DNA of 46,267 bases, taken from assembly GCF_012911925.1 (NCBI RefSeq), contig NZ_JAAXKY010000045.1, positions 1 through 46,267 of the forward strand, in the 5' to 3' direction. Below the pieces are notes generated by a model. That model had not been told where the DNA came from, ran no database searches, and saw only the letters and a list, made by a program, of their open reading frames with translations. Position 1 is the first letter of the stretch; the number at the start of each line of letters is the position of its first letter. Shown piece after piece: positions 27,894 to 38,320 of this stretch. A program made the position numbers and the translations under genes. Source of the stretch: Pseudonocardia xinjiangensis. GTDB lineage: Bacteria > Actinomycetota > Actinomycetes > Mycobacteriales > Pseudonocardiaceae.

Positions 27894-27900
27894 GCCGGTA
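27879..27900. terminator. Ten-bp hairpin over the methyltransferase stop
   Basis: TACCGGCTCA and TGAGCCGGTA form a perfect inverted repeat with only GG between. The right arm begins with the TGA stop. It lies 10 nt from the convergent uvrA stop and could terminate both genes, without a T tract. Confidence 0.5.
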
Positions 27901-27909
27901 GAGACCTGG

Positions 27910-30873
<2,964 letters not shown>

Positions 30874-31015
30874 GGGGGAGCCTCCTGGATCCGGATCGTG
30901 GAAGGGTCGACCACGACCCTCGTTCCATGCTAGGCGCGGTCACCGACAGAACCCGTACTACAGCCGGCGGCCCTGCGAGCGGCGGCCCCCGGGAGCCGAA
31001 CCGCCACCACGAGGA

Positions 31016-31031
31016 TCGCACAGACGTTCGA
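31016..31031. promoter_or_regulatory. Probable LexA (SOS) box upstream of uvrA
   Basis: TCGCAC-AGAC-GTTCGA matches the actinobacterial SOS consensus TCGAAC-N4-GTTCGA at 11 of 12 fixed positions. It lies in the 218-bp gap between the divergent uvrA and OsmC-like genes. uvrA is a classical SOS gene, so control of uvrA is most likely; the OsmC-like gene could be affected too. Confidence 0.6.
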
Positions 31032-31079
31032 AGAGCCGGCAGCCGGGTGTGACCGGTCGGTTCGGGGCGCTGCCCGGAC

Positions 31080-31085
31080 TAACCT
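31080..31085 (+). promoter_or_regulatory. -10 element of a leaderless OsmC-like gene
   Basis: TAACCT lies exactly six nt before the GTG at 31092, so the first transcribed base should be at or next to the start codon. No Shine-Dalgarno is present. No clear -35. Confidence 0.5.
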
Positions 31086-31091
31086 TGCCCT

Positions 31092-31502
31092 GTGGGAGAG
31101 CCCAACGTCTGGTCCACCGCTCATCTTCCCGACGGCGACGGCCGGTCGGCAGGGGTCAACGTCAACGGGTACGAGCTGAGCTGCGAGATACCCCTGGACG
31201 CGGAGCCGGAGCCGGCCGGTGCCACCCCGCTGGGGCTGCTCGCCGGCTCGCTGTCGGCGTGCACGGCGATGTCCGTCCGCACCTTCCTGCACCTCTGGCG
31301 GATCGACCCCGGCAAGGTGACGGTGCACGTCGCGTTCCTACCCGGCTCGCCGCCGATGATGGACCGGCGGGTCACCGTCGAGGCCCAGGTCGACCCGGAC
31401 CTGCGCGAGCAGCTGGCCGGGGTGGTCGACCGCACCCCCGTCACCGTCCTGCTCCGCGACGCCCTGACCATCCGCACGGTGCTGACGACCGGGGCGCGCT
31501 GA
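31092..31502 (+). CDS. OsmC/Ohr-like protein lacking the second conserved Cys
   Basis: 136-aa OsmC-superfamily protein. Family features are the PLGLLAGSLSACTAMSVRTFL helix with Cys57 and the RRVTVEAQVD strand. The second peroxidatic/resolving Cys, normally in a CPVHRTL-type motif, is Thr115 here (DRTPVTVLL). It may therefore not work as a two-Cys peroxide reductase. The GTG start is probably leaderless. It converges on the DUF202 genes across a large palindrome. Confidence 0.85.
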   Translation: MGEPNVWSTAHLPDGDGRSAGVNVNGYELSCEIPLDAEPEPAGATPLGLLAGSLSACTAMSVRTFLHLWRIDPGKVTVHVAFLPGSPPMMDRRVTVEAQVDPDLREQLAGVVDRTPVTVLLRDALTIRTVLTTGAR

Positions 31503-31516
31503 GCGCAGCCCCCCAG

Positions 31517-31571
31517 GTTCAGGAAAGCCACTTTCAGGCCCTCTGCGGGCAGGAAAGTGGCTTTCCTGAAC
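31517..31571. repeat. Nested 19-bp palindrome between convergent genes
   Basis: GTTCAGGAAAGCCACTTTC (31517-31535) is perfectly repeated in inverse at 31553-31571 around a 17-nt spacer, which itself can pair GCCC/GGGC. Each arm also contains its own small hairpin: GAAAG-CCA-CTTTC on the left and AGGAAAG-TGG-CTTTCCT on the right. It lies between the OsmC-like stop and the DUF202 stop. It can be a two-way terminator or a dispersed palindromic repeat. Confidence 0.75.
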
Positions 31572-31574
31572 TTC

Positions 31575-31901
31575 CTAGAGCAGGAGGGCGGCGCCTGTCA
31601 GCGTCGCCAGGGCCACCACGGACCAGCCGATGATGGGGACGGCGCGGGTGGGCGCCAGGTGGACGGGCAGCGGGGAGCGGCGCAGGGCGTTGGCCCGGAC
31701 CCGTCCCACCACGACCGTCGCCACGGCGATGACCACGGCCAGCGCGATGGGGGCCGCCGCGGCTCCGGGCCCGGCCTCGGTGAACACGCGCACGGACAGG
31801 AGCAGGCCGTTGGCCAGCACCCCGAGGGACGTGCGGCTCCAGGCGAGCTCCGTCCGCTCCGCCTGCAGCCCGGGCGGCGGGCCGCCCGCCGGCCCCGTCA
31901 T
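31575..31901 (-). CDS. DUF202 membrane protein (second of pair)
   Basis: 108-aa protein with the DUF202 start QAERTELAWSRTSLGVLANGLLLSVRVF and three predicted membrane helices, about residues 25-45, 50-70 and 85-108. Its ATG overlaps the stop of the other DUF202 gene as ATGA. Such YidG/YidH-like pairs are common; the role is unknown. Confidence 0.85.
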   Translation of the reverse strand: MTGPAGGPPPGLQAERTELAWSRTSLGVLANGLLLSVRVFTEAGPGAAAAPIALAVVIAVATVVVGRVRANALRRSPLPVHLAPTRAVPIIGWSVVALATLTGAALLL

Positions 31902-32272
31902 CCCTCCACACCCTTGAAGACCACGAGGAACAGGCCCACTAGCGCGAGCAGGACGAGGCCGACGGCGAGCAGCCACGGAACGCGCTGCCGTGGCAGGGCC
32001 TGGTCGCGGCGCATCGCACGCTCCACCCGCTGCCAGCGCAGCACGCCGTTCGCGGCGCACAGCACGGCGAGTACGACGAGGAGCCCACCGGTGACCGTGC
32101 GGATCCCCGGCAACGGGAAGGCGGGGACCAGTTGCACCACCGCGATCCCGGCCGCCAGCAAGGACAGTGCCGAGCGGATCCAGGCGAGGAAGGTCCGCTC
32201 GTTGGCGAGGGTGAACCGGTAGTCCGGCTCGTGCTCGGGGACGCTGTCGGGGACGCTGTCGTCGTCAGCGAT
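31898..32272 (-). CDS. DUF202 (YidH-like) membrane protein, apparent ATC start
   Basis: 124-aa protein with the family core DYRFTLANERTFLAWIRSALSLLAAGIAVVQL and three membrane helices. No ATG, GTG or TTG occurs in frame before the core; the first TTG (32161) would delete the conserved ANERTFLAWIR motif. An ATC at 32270-32272 is preceded by AGGGGG with a 5-nt gap and would give an N-terminus (M)ADDDSVPD typical of such proteins. It overlaps the stop of the upstream molybdoenzyme by 8 nt. A base-call error (ATG read as ATC) is the alternative. Confidence 0.8.
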   Translation of the reverse strand: MADDDSVPDSVPEHEPDYRFTLANERTFLAWIRSALSLLAAGIAVVQLVPAFPLPGIRTVTGGLLVVLAVLCAANGVLRWQRVERAMRRDQALPRQRVPWLLAVGLVLLALVGLFLVVFKGVEG

Positions 32273-33515
32273 GGCGGCCCCCTGACGTCGCGACGGGCTC
32301 CTGAAGCGGCGCGCGTACGGCGTCGCGCGCGGTGACCGTGACCGACGGCCAGGCGTTGTTGATGTAGCCCTTCGGGTTCCACACGCTCTCGGCGTGTTCG
32401 GGCTGCAGTGCCGCGGTCGTGTCCCAGGCCCGGGCGGTGATCGTCACCTCGCCGGGCGGCAGGTCGACCGTGGCGTTCCAGAACCGCCAGGCCCAGGGAC
32501 CGAGGTCCTCCCCCAGCTCGGCCTGCGTCCAGCTGCGGCCCCCGTCCACGGAGACGTCGACGCGGGCGATGCCCCGGTCGTCGCCCGCGAAGGCGTACCC
32601 CGTGACGGTCGTGGGCCCGCCGGGCACGACGGCGTGGTCGTCGGGCCGGAGGATGGCGGAGTTCAGCGCCACCGAGGTGAGCGGGAACCCGTCACCGACC
32701 TGGGCCCGGTCGAGGTCGGTGTCGGCGGGCAGCAGCCGGTAGGCCGTGGCCTGGAAGAAGTTGTCGGAGGGGCGGTTCTGTGCGGTGATGCGCTGCAGCC
32801 ACTTCACGCTGCGCGCACCGATGTGCCCGGGCACGACGACCCGCACCGGACCACCGTGGGCCTGCGTGAGCGGCTCGCCGTTCATCTCCCAGACCAGCAT
32901 CGTCTCGGCCGCGGTGGCCTTCGCGGCGCTGATCGAACCCCCGTACGGCTGCGGCGGCACCGCCTCGGCCGCCACGTCCGGGGCGGCGAACTCGATGTCG
33001 GTGGCGTCCGGGCTCAGCCCGCAGTGGGCGAGGACGTCGGCCAGGCTCACCCCGCCCCAGCGGGCGGTCGAGGTGGCTCCCGGACCCCACGGGTGCTGAT
33101 GGGGGATGTCGCGGACGGCCATCAGCCCGGCTCGCCGGTTGCCCGCGCACTGCAGCGTGGCGACGACCTCCCGGTGGGGGAACCGGTCCTTCAGGTCGGC
33201 CAGCGACAGCTCCATCGGCCGGTCGACCATGCCGTCAACCTGCAGCCGCCACCGGTCCGGGTCCATGTCGGGCATCGTGCCGTGGTTGCGGCCGTAGAAG
33301 ACGCCGACGGGGGTCACGACGTTCTCCGCGAGAGCCGATCGTGTGGGTTCCGCGTTGTAGGGCTCCTGCTCGTGCACCACCATGTTCCGCTCGCTGCGTG
33401 TCACGTTCTCGCCCCGTCCGTTCGAGTTCCGGGCCATCGGCCCATGCCTGATCTCGAACTCGAGGGTGTCTCCGCCCGCAGCGGCCCGGTAGGCGAAACG
33501 GGCCAGGGACCTCAT
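32265..33515 (-). CDS. Sulfite-oxidase-like molybdopterin enzyme
   Basis: 416-aa protein of the sulfite oxidase family. The molybdopterin domain carries the Mo-ligand Cys123 in ATLQCAGNRR, then PYGGSI and HGGPVRVVVPGHIGARSVKWL. A C-terminal Mo-co dimerisation domain follows (about 280-400, DVSVDGGRSWTQAEL, ITARAWDTTAALQPE). No heme domain and no clear signal peptide are seen. The ATG at 33515 lies six nt after TAACCT, so it is probably leaderless; internal starts at about residues 27, 38 or 45 are possible because the first 45 residues are not conserved. Substrate may be sulfite or another oxyanion or sulfoxide. Confidence 0.87.
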   Translation of the reverse strand: MRSLARFAYRAAAGGDTLEFEIRHGPMARNSNGRGENVTRSERNMVVHEQEPYNAEPTRSALAENVVTPVGVFYGRNHGTMPDMDPDRWRLQVDGMVDRPMELSLADLKDRFPHREVVATLQCAGNRRAGLMAVRDIPHQHPWGPGATSTARWGGVSLADVLAHCGLSPDATDIEFAAPDVAAEAVPPQPYGGSISAAKATAAETMLVWEMNGEPLTQAHGGPVRVVVPGHIGARSVKWLQRITAQNRPSDNFFQATAYRLLPADTDLDRAQVGDGFPLTSVALNSAILRPDDHAVVPGGPTTVTGYAFAGDDRGIARVDVSVDGGRSWTQAELGEDLGPWAWRFWNATVDLPPGEVTITARAWDTTAALQPEHAESVWNPKGYINNAWPSVTVTARDAVRAPLQEPVATSGGRHR

Positions 33516-33521
33516 AGGGCG

Positions 33522-33527
33522 AGGTTA
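33522..33527 (-). promoter_or_regulatory. -10 element of the leaderless molybdoenzyme operon
   Basis: On the minus strand TAACCT ends six nt before the ATG at 33515. It would drive the molybdoenzyme and the two overlapping DUF202 genes as one transcript. Confidence 0.45.
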
Positions 33528-33605
33528 TGACCGGCCTGCCACCTCGGGCTTTCGTGACCGGGCGGCACGGAATGCGCCCGGCATCACAGGACTCCCCGAG
33601 CCGGA

Positions 33606-34310
33606 TCAGGCGACGCCGAGGAGGCGGTGCGCGGTGTCGGGGTCGCGGCGGAACTGTGCGGTCGGCGCGCGGTGCACCAGCGCGCCCTTCTCCATCACCG
33701 CGATCTCGTCGGCCACGCCGAAGGCCAGGTGCAGGTCCTGCTCCACGAGCACGACGGTCACGCCCTCGGCACGCATGGTGGTGACCACGCCCGCGATCTG
33801 GTCGACGATCGCGGGGGCGAGGCCGTCGGACGGCTCGTCCAGGAGCACCAGCCGCGGGTTGGTGAGCAGCGCCCTCGCCACGGCGAGCATCTGCTGCTCG
33901 CCGCCGGAGAGCTGCCCGGCGTAGTGGCGGCGGCGCTCGGCGAGCCGGGGCAGCAGGTCGAGCACGGAGTCGACGGTCCAGGTGCCGCCCCGGGACCGGG
34001 ACGACGACAGGGCGAGGTGCTCGGCCACCGTCACCGTGGCCCAGACCCTGCGGCCCTGCGGTACGAGCGCCACCCCGGCCCGCGCGATCTGGTCCGGGCG
34101 TTTCCCGGCGAGCTCCACGTCGTGGAGGCGGATCGACCCCGACGACACCGGCACGAGCCCGGCGAGGGTCATGATCAGCGTGGACTTGCCGACACCGTTG
34201 CGGCCCAGCAGGCCCAGCACGGCGCCCGCGTCCAGATCGAGGTCGAGGCCGTGCAGCACGGTGCCGCGGTCGTACCCGGAGACGAGGCCACTCACCTCGA
34301 GAAAGCTCAT
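33606..34310 (-). CDS. livF: Branched-chain amino acid-type ABC transporter ATP-binding protein LivF
   Basis: 234-aa ATPase of the HAAT importer family. Walker A GRNGVGKST, signature LSGGEQQMLAVARALL, Walker B LVLLDEPSDGLAP. The ATG overlaps the livG stop as ATGA, so the last gene of the operon is coupled. Confidence 0.95.
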   Translation of the reverse strand: MSFLEVSGLVSGYDRGTVLHGLDLDLDAGAVLGLLGRNGVGKSTLIMTLAGLVPVSSGSIRLHDVELAGKRPDQIARAGVALVPQGRRVWATVTVAEHLALSSSRSRGGTWTVDSVLDLLPRLAERRRHYAGQLSGGEQQMLAVARALLTNPRLVLLDEPSDGLAPAIVDQIAGVVTTMRAEGVTVVLVEQDLHLAFGVADEIAVMEKGALVHRAPTAQFRRDPDTAHRLLGVA

Positions 34311-35065
34311 GACAGGAACAGCTCCTCGCGCCGCCCGGTGCCCAGGTAGGCCGCCCGCACCGCCTCGCTCGCCCGGACCTCGTCGGGCGTACCCGAGCAC
34401 AGCACGCGCCCCAGGTGCAGCACCGTCACCGCGTCGGCCAGCGAGAACACCAGGTCGAGGTCGTGCTCAACGAAGAGCACCGTGATCTCCGGCGGCAACC
34501 CGCGCAGCAGCTCGACCAGCCGCGCGCTCTCCGCGGGCGACATCCCGGCGGCGGGCTCGTCGAGCAGCAGCAGCGACGGGCGGCAGGCCAGCGCCAGTGC
34601 CACCTCCAGCTGCTTGCGCTCGCCGTGCGACAGGGCCGGGACGGCGACGCCGCCACGACCGGCGAGTCCCACGTCGGACAGCAGCTCCTCCGCCCGGGCG
34701 GCCACCCGGGGCTGCCGGCGCGGGAGCAGCGAGATCGGCCCGTTCTCGTGGCGCGCCGCGGCCAGCGCGACCGTCTCGGCCGCCGTCATCGAGGCGAAGA
34801 GGCTGGCGTGCTGCATCGTCTGGCTCATCCCGAGCCGGCAGCGCTTCACCTCCGACAGCCCGGTGACGTCCCGGCCCGCCAGCTCGACCCGGCCCGCGTC
34901 GGCCCGCATGGTGCCGCTGACCAGCCTGAACAGCGTCGACTTCCCCGCGCCGTTGGGTCCGATCAGGGCATGCCGGGCGCCGGGGGCCACCGCGAGGTCG
35001 ACGCCGTCGACGGCCGCCAGAGCGCCGAACGACCGGCTGAGCCCGGAGCACCGCAGGGCGGTCAC
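34307..35065 (-). CDS. livG: Branched-chain amino acid-type ABC transporter ATP-binding protein LivG
   Basis: 252-aa ATPase. Walker A GPNGAGKST, Walker B LLLLDEPAAGMSP; the signature is LSHGERKQLEVALAL, with His in place of the usual second Gly, as is common in LivG. The GTG start overlaps the livM stop (GTGA). Confidence 0.95.
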   Translation of the reverse strand: MTALRCSGLSRSFGALAAVDGVDLAVAPGARHALIGPNGAGKSTLFRLVSGTMRADAGRVELAGRDVTGLSEVKRCRLGMSQTMQHASLFASMTAAETVALAAARHENGPISLLPRRQPRVAARAEELLSDVGLAGRGGVAVPALSHGERKQLEVALALACRPSLLLLDEPAAGMSPAESARLVELLRGLPPEITVLFVEHDLDLVFSLADAVTVLHLGRVLCSGTPDEVRASEAVRAAYLGTGRREELFLS

Positions 35066-36054
35066 GACGGGCTCCGGCGGCGCAGTCGAAGGCCGGCCGC
35101 CCCGCGGGGCAGCAGGTAGACCACCAGCACGAACACGATGCCGAGCAGGAGCGTGCCGTGGCCACCGAGGCCGGGGCCCAGCGCGTCGCGGATGAGGATC
35201 ACCAGCGCCGCTCCGAGGCACGCTCCCCAGAGCGAGCCCGCCCCGCCGATGATCACGGCGAGCAGCGCCAGCGACGCGGTGAGGAACCCGAGGTCGGCCG
35301 GCGTCACCAGGCGCTGCTGGGCCACCAGCAGCGAGCCCGCCACCCCGGCGACGCCGCCGGCGATCACGAAGACGCCGTACTTGTACAGCGCGGTCGGGTA
35401 GCCGATCGCGCGCATCCGCGGCTCGTTGTCGCGGATGCCGCGCAGGGCGGCGCCGAACGGTGAGCGCGCCACGAGCCACACCAGCACGAAGCCCAGCACG
35501 AACACGGCGAGCACGTACCAGTACACGAATCCCGCGTTCGCCAGCGGCGCTCCCCCGGCCCGGACGGCCGGGACGCCGGTGAGCCCGTTGGCACCTCCGG
35601 TGACGCTCTCCCAGGTGTTGGCCACCTGCTGCACGGTCTCCCCGATGGCGAGGGTGAGCATGAGGAAGAAGACCCCGCCGGTCCGCACGGTGATCCATCC
35701 GGTCAGCGCGGCCGCCACGGCACCGACAGCTGCACCCACGAGCAGCGGCACCGGCGCCTCGGCGGTGACGTTGATCGACACCCAGCCCGCCGCGTACGCA
35801 CCGGAGCCGAAGTAGGCGGCATGCCCCAGCGAGGGCAGGCCCGTGACGCCGACGAGCAGGTCCAGGCTCACGGCGAAGAGCGCGAACACCAGGATGCGGG
35901 CGAGCGTGGTGGTGGCGAACGGGGCGAGGAACAGCGGTGCGGCCGCGAGCACCACCAGCACGGCGGCGGCCACGAGCCCGTCGCGGCCGCGCGGCACCCG
36001 CGGGGAGACCGCGGCCGTGCCGCCCGGCACCGCGGGGGCGTCCACCGCCGTCAT
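35062..36054 (-). CDS. livM: Branched-chain amino acid-type ABC transporter permease LivM
   Basis: 330-aa integral membrane permease with about nine to ten hydrophobic segments and the family motif LPSLGHAAYFGSGAYAAG. The ATG overlaps the livH stop by 4 nt. It forms the channel with LivH. Confidence 0.94.
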   Translation of the reverse strand: MTAVDAPAVPGGTAAVSPRVPRGRDGLVAAAVLVVLAAAPLFLAPFATTTLARILVFALFAVSLDLLVGVTGLPSLGHAAYFGSGAYAAGWVSINVTAEAPVPLLVGAAVGAVAAALTGWITVRTGGVFFLMLTLAIGETVQQVANTWESVTGGANGLTGVPAVRAGGAPLANAGFVYWYVLAVFVLGFVLVWLVARSPFGAALRGIRDNEPRMRAIGYPTALYKYGVFVIAGGVAGVAGSLLVAQQRLVTPADLGFLTASLALLAVIIGGAGSLWGACLGAALVILIRDALGPGLGGHGTLLLGIVFVLVVYLLPRGAAGLRLRRRSPS

Positions 36055-36914
36055 CGGGTGCTCACCGACGCCGGGCTCCCGAAGAGCCCTCGTGGCCGCA
36101 GCACGAGCACCAGCGCGAGCGCGGCGAACAGGACGAACGAGGCGAGCTCGGGAAGCAGCACCCGGCCCAGCGTGTCGACCTGCCCGATGACCAACGCACC
36201 GACGAGGGCTCCGCGCACCGAGCCGAGCCCACCGATCACGACGACCACCAGCGCGAGGATGAGCACGGTGGCGTCCAGCCCCGGACGCGCCCCGTAGATC
36301 GGGCCGCCGAGCACCCCGGCCGTCGCGGCCAGCAACGATCCGACGGCGAACACCGCGGCCTTGACCAGGCGGTTGTCGATCCCGAGGGTGGCGACCATCT
36401 CGCGGTCGGCCACGGTGGCCCGCACCAGCGCGCCCACCCGCGTCCGCTCCACCACCAGGTACACGGCCAGGGCCAGCACGGCCCCCACGCCGATCAGCAC
36501 CAGGCGGTACGCGGGGTAGGTGGCGCCGAGCACCGACACCGAGCCGTCGAGCGCGGGCGGGGCGGACACCGACAGCGGGTCGTCGCCGAACGCGATGATC
36601 AGCAGCTCGGCCACGACGAACGCCACGCCCAGCGTCAGCAGCGCCTGGTCGAGGTGCGAGCGCCTGCGCAGCGGCTCGGTCATCAACGACAGCAGGGCCC
36701 CGGCCGCCAGGCCGCCGACCGCCGCCAGGCCGAGCGCGGCGAGGAAACCGCCCCAGCTGCCGGCGAACGTGGCGCCGAGGTAGGCGCCCCCGAGGAACAG
36801 GGCCCCGTGGGCGAGGTTCAGGACGTCCATCATCCCGAAGACGATCGACAGCCCCACGGCCAGGATGAATAGCAGGAACCCGATCGCGAAGCCGTTGAGG
36901 ACACTGACGAGCAT
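36051..36914 (-). CDS. livH: Branched-chain amino acid-type ABC transporter permease LivH
   Basis: 287-aa permease with about eight hydrophobic segments and the typical GMMDVLNLAHGALFLGGAYLG motif (in two adjoining pieces). The ATG shares one base with the livK stop (TGATG). It pairs with LivM. Confidence 0.94.
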   Translation of the reverse strand: MLVSVLNGFAIGFLLFILAVGLSIVFGMMDVLNLAHGALFLGGAYLGATFAGSWGGFLAALGLAAVGGLAAGALLSLMTEPLRRRSHLDQALLTLGVAFVVAELLIIAFGDDPLSVSAPPALDGSVSVLGATYPAYRLVLIGVGAVLALAVYLVVERTRVGALVRATVADREMVATLGIDNRLVKAAVFAVGSLLAATAGVLGGPIYGARPGLDATVLILALVVVVIGGLGSVRGALVGALVIGQVDTLGRVLLPELASFVLFAALALVLVLRPRGLFGSPASVSTR

Positions 36915-38140
36915 CAGGCCGCCGGCTGACTCTGCGGGCCGAGGTCCTGCACGACGGCGTTGACCAGGGCGCCCCCGCTGTTGTCCACCCGGCGCAGGTA
37001 GATGTTCTGCCGCGGGGTCTGGTTCTCGAACGTCCAGGCGCCGCGCGGGCTGTCGTTGATCGCGCCGACCGTGCCCAGTGCGGTCGCCAGCGAGTCGCCG
37101 TCGAGCCCCGTGGCCGACGCGAGCGCCCGGTCGAGCACGTTCGCGGCGTCCCACGTCTGCACGGAGAAGCAGCTGGGCGCCTCGCCGTACTTCGCCGTGT
37201 AGGCCTGGACGAACGCCTTGTTGGCCGGGTTGTCGAGCTGGTCGGTGTAGTGCAGCGTGGTCTGCACCCCGAGCGCCGCGTCGCCCTGCTGCGGCAGCAC
37301 GTTGCCCTCGGTGAGGAACCCGGAGCCGTACAGCGGGATCGTCGACGCCAGCCCGAACTGCGCGTACTGCTTCACGAAGTTGATCGCCTCGGCGCCGGAG
37401 TAGAAGCAGAACGCGGCCCGCGCACCGGAGCTCTGGATGCCGGTGAGGAACGGCTGGTAGTCCGAGGTGGTGCCGAACGGCGTCTTCGCCGACCCGACCA
37501 CCCGCCCGCCGCCGCTCTCGAACGCCTTCGTGAAGGCGGTGATGACCTCGGTGCCCGCCGCGTAGTCGGGCGCGATGGCGTACACGCCCTCGGAGAACCC
37601 GGACTGCGCCAGGTGCGTGCCCATCGCGGCCGCGACCTGGCCGTTGGTGAAGGAGGTGCGCCAGATGTAGGGCGTCCGGGACGTGCTGGTGACGGCTTCG
37701 GCCCCCGCGTTCGTGACGACCAGGAGCTTCTTCGACTCGGTGAGCAGGTCGCGGACCCCCAGCGCGGTGGCCGAGTTGACCAGGCCGACCACCACGTCGA
37801 CGCCGCCGTTCTGCAGCACCTTCTGCACGGCGGGCACGCCGGTCTGGGGCGTCTCGCCCTCGTCGGCGATCACCGTCTCGACGGTGTAGTCGCCGAACCG
37901 CTGCCCGTTGTCGGCCAGCCACAGCTCCCACCCGCGCTGCATGTCGGTGCCGAGAGCGGCGTAGACGCCCGACTGCGGGACGACGAGGCCGACCTTCACC
38001 GTGCCGCCGCCCCCACCGGTGGCAGGTGCGCCGGTGGACCCGCCGATGCTGCTTCCGCACGCTGCCACCACCGGCAGGGCGGAGGCCGCACCGAGCAGAC
38101 CGAGGAACCGTCGCCGATCGAACGTGGGGTGTACCGCCAT
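36914..38140 (-). CDS. livK: ABC transporter substrate-binding lipoprotein LivK-like
   Basis: 408-aa periplasmic-binding protein type 1 lipoprotein. The signal has twin arginines (RRRFLGLLGAAS) and ends in the lipobox VVAAC (Cys at about 28), so Tat export is likely. The mature part has the family pattern VGLVVPQSGVYAALG. The ATG at 38140 is chosen for its AGGAG site; MVDEEQSE upstream is possible. Ligand could be a branched-chain amino acid, urea or an amide; no enzyme gene nearby settles it. It heads the livKHMGF operon. Confidence 0.92.
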   Translation of the reverse strand: MAVHPTFDRRRFLGLLGAASALPVVAACGSSIGGSTGAPATGGGGGTVKVGLVVPQSGVYAALGTDMQRGWELWLADNGQRFGDYTVETVIADEGETPQTGVPAVQKVLQNGGVDVVVGLVNSATALGVRDLLTESKKLLVVTNAGAEAVTSTSRTPYIWRTSFTNGQVAAAMGTHLAQSGFSEGVYAIAPDYAAGTEVITAFTKAFESGGGRVVGSAKTPFGTTSDYQPFLTGIQSSGARAAFCFYSGAEAINFVKQYAQFGLASTIPLYGSGFLTEGNVLPQQGDAALGVQTTLHYTDQLDNPANKAFVQAYTAKYGEAPSCFSVQTWDAANVLDRALASATGLDGDSLATALGTVGAINDSPRGAWTFENQTPRQNIYLRRVDNSGGALVNAVVQDLGPQSQPAA

Positions 38141-38320
38141 CTCAGACTGCTCCTCGTCCACCATGCCGCACCCGCGTGAGACGACAGATCGTTGTCGGCC
38201 GGTCTTCGCAATGTCAACGATTCGGATGAACCGGGCGCGGTGCCGCGACCCAATCGTGACGGGGCGTGGCCGACCGATCGGTCCGGCGACGTTCCTGGGC
38301 CACCGCACTAGGCTGACGTC

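Noticed and set aside
31021..31035. GTTCGAAG at 31026 and CTTCGAAG at 43634 as tRNA T-loop remnants
   Set aside because: No T-arm pairing, acceptor stem or anticodon arm nearby; the first belongs to a LexA-like site.
31898..32161. TTG at 32161 as start of the first DUF202 protein
   Set aside because: It would remove the conserved ANERTFLAWIR motif and has no ribosome site.
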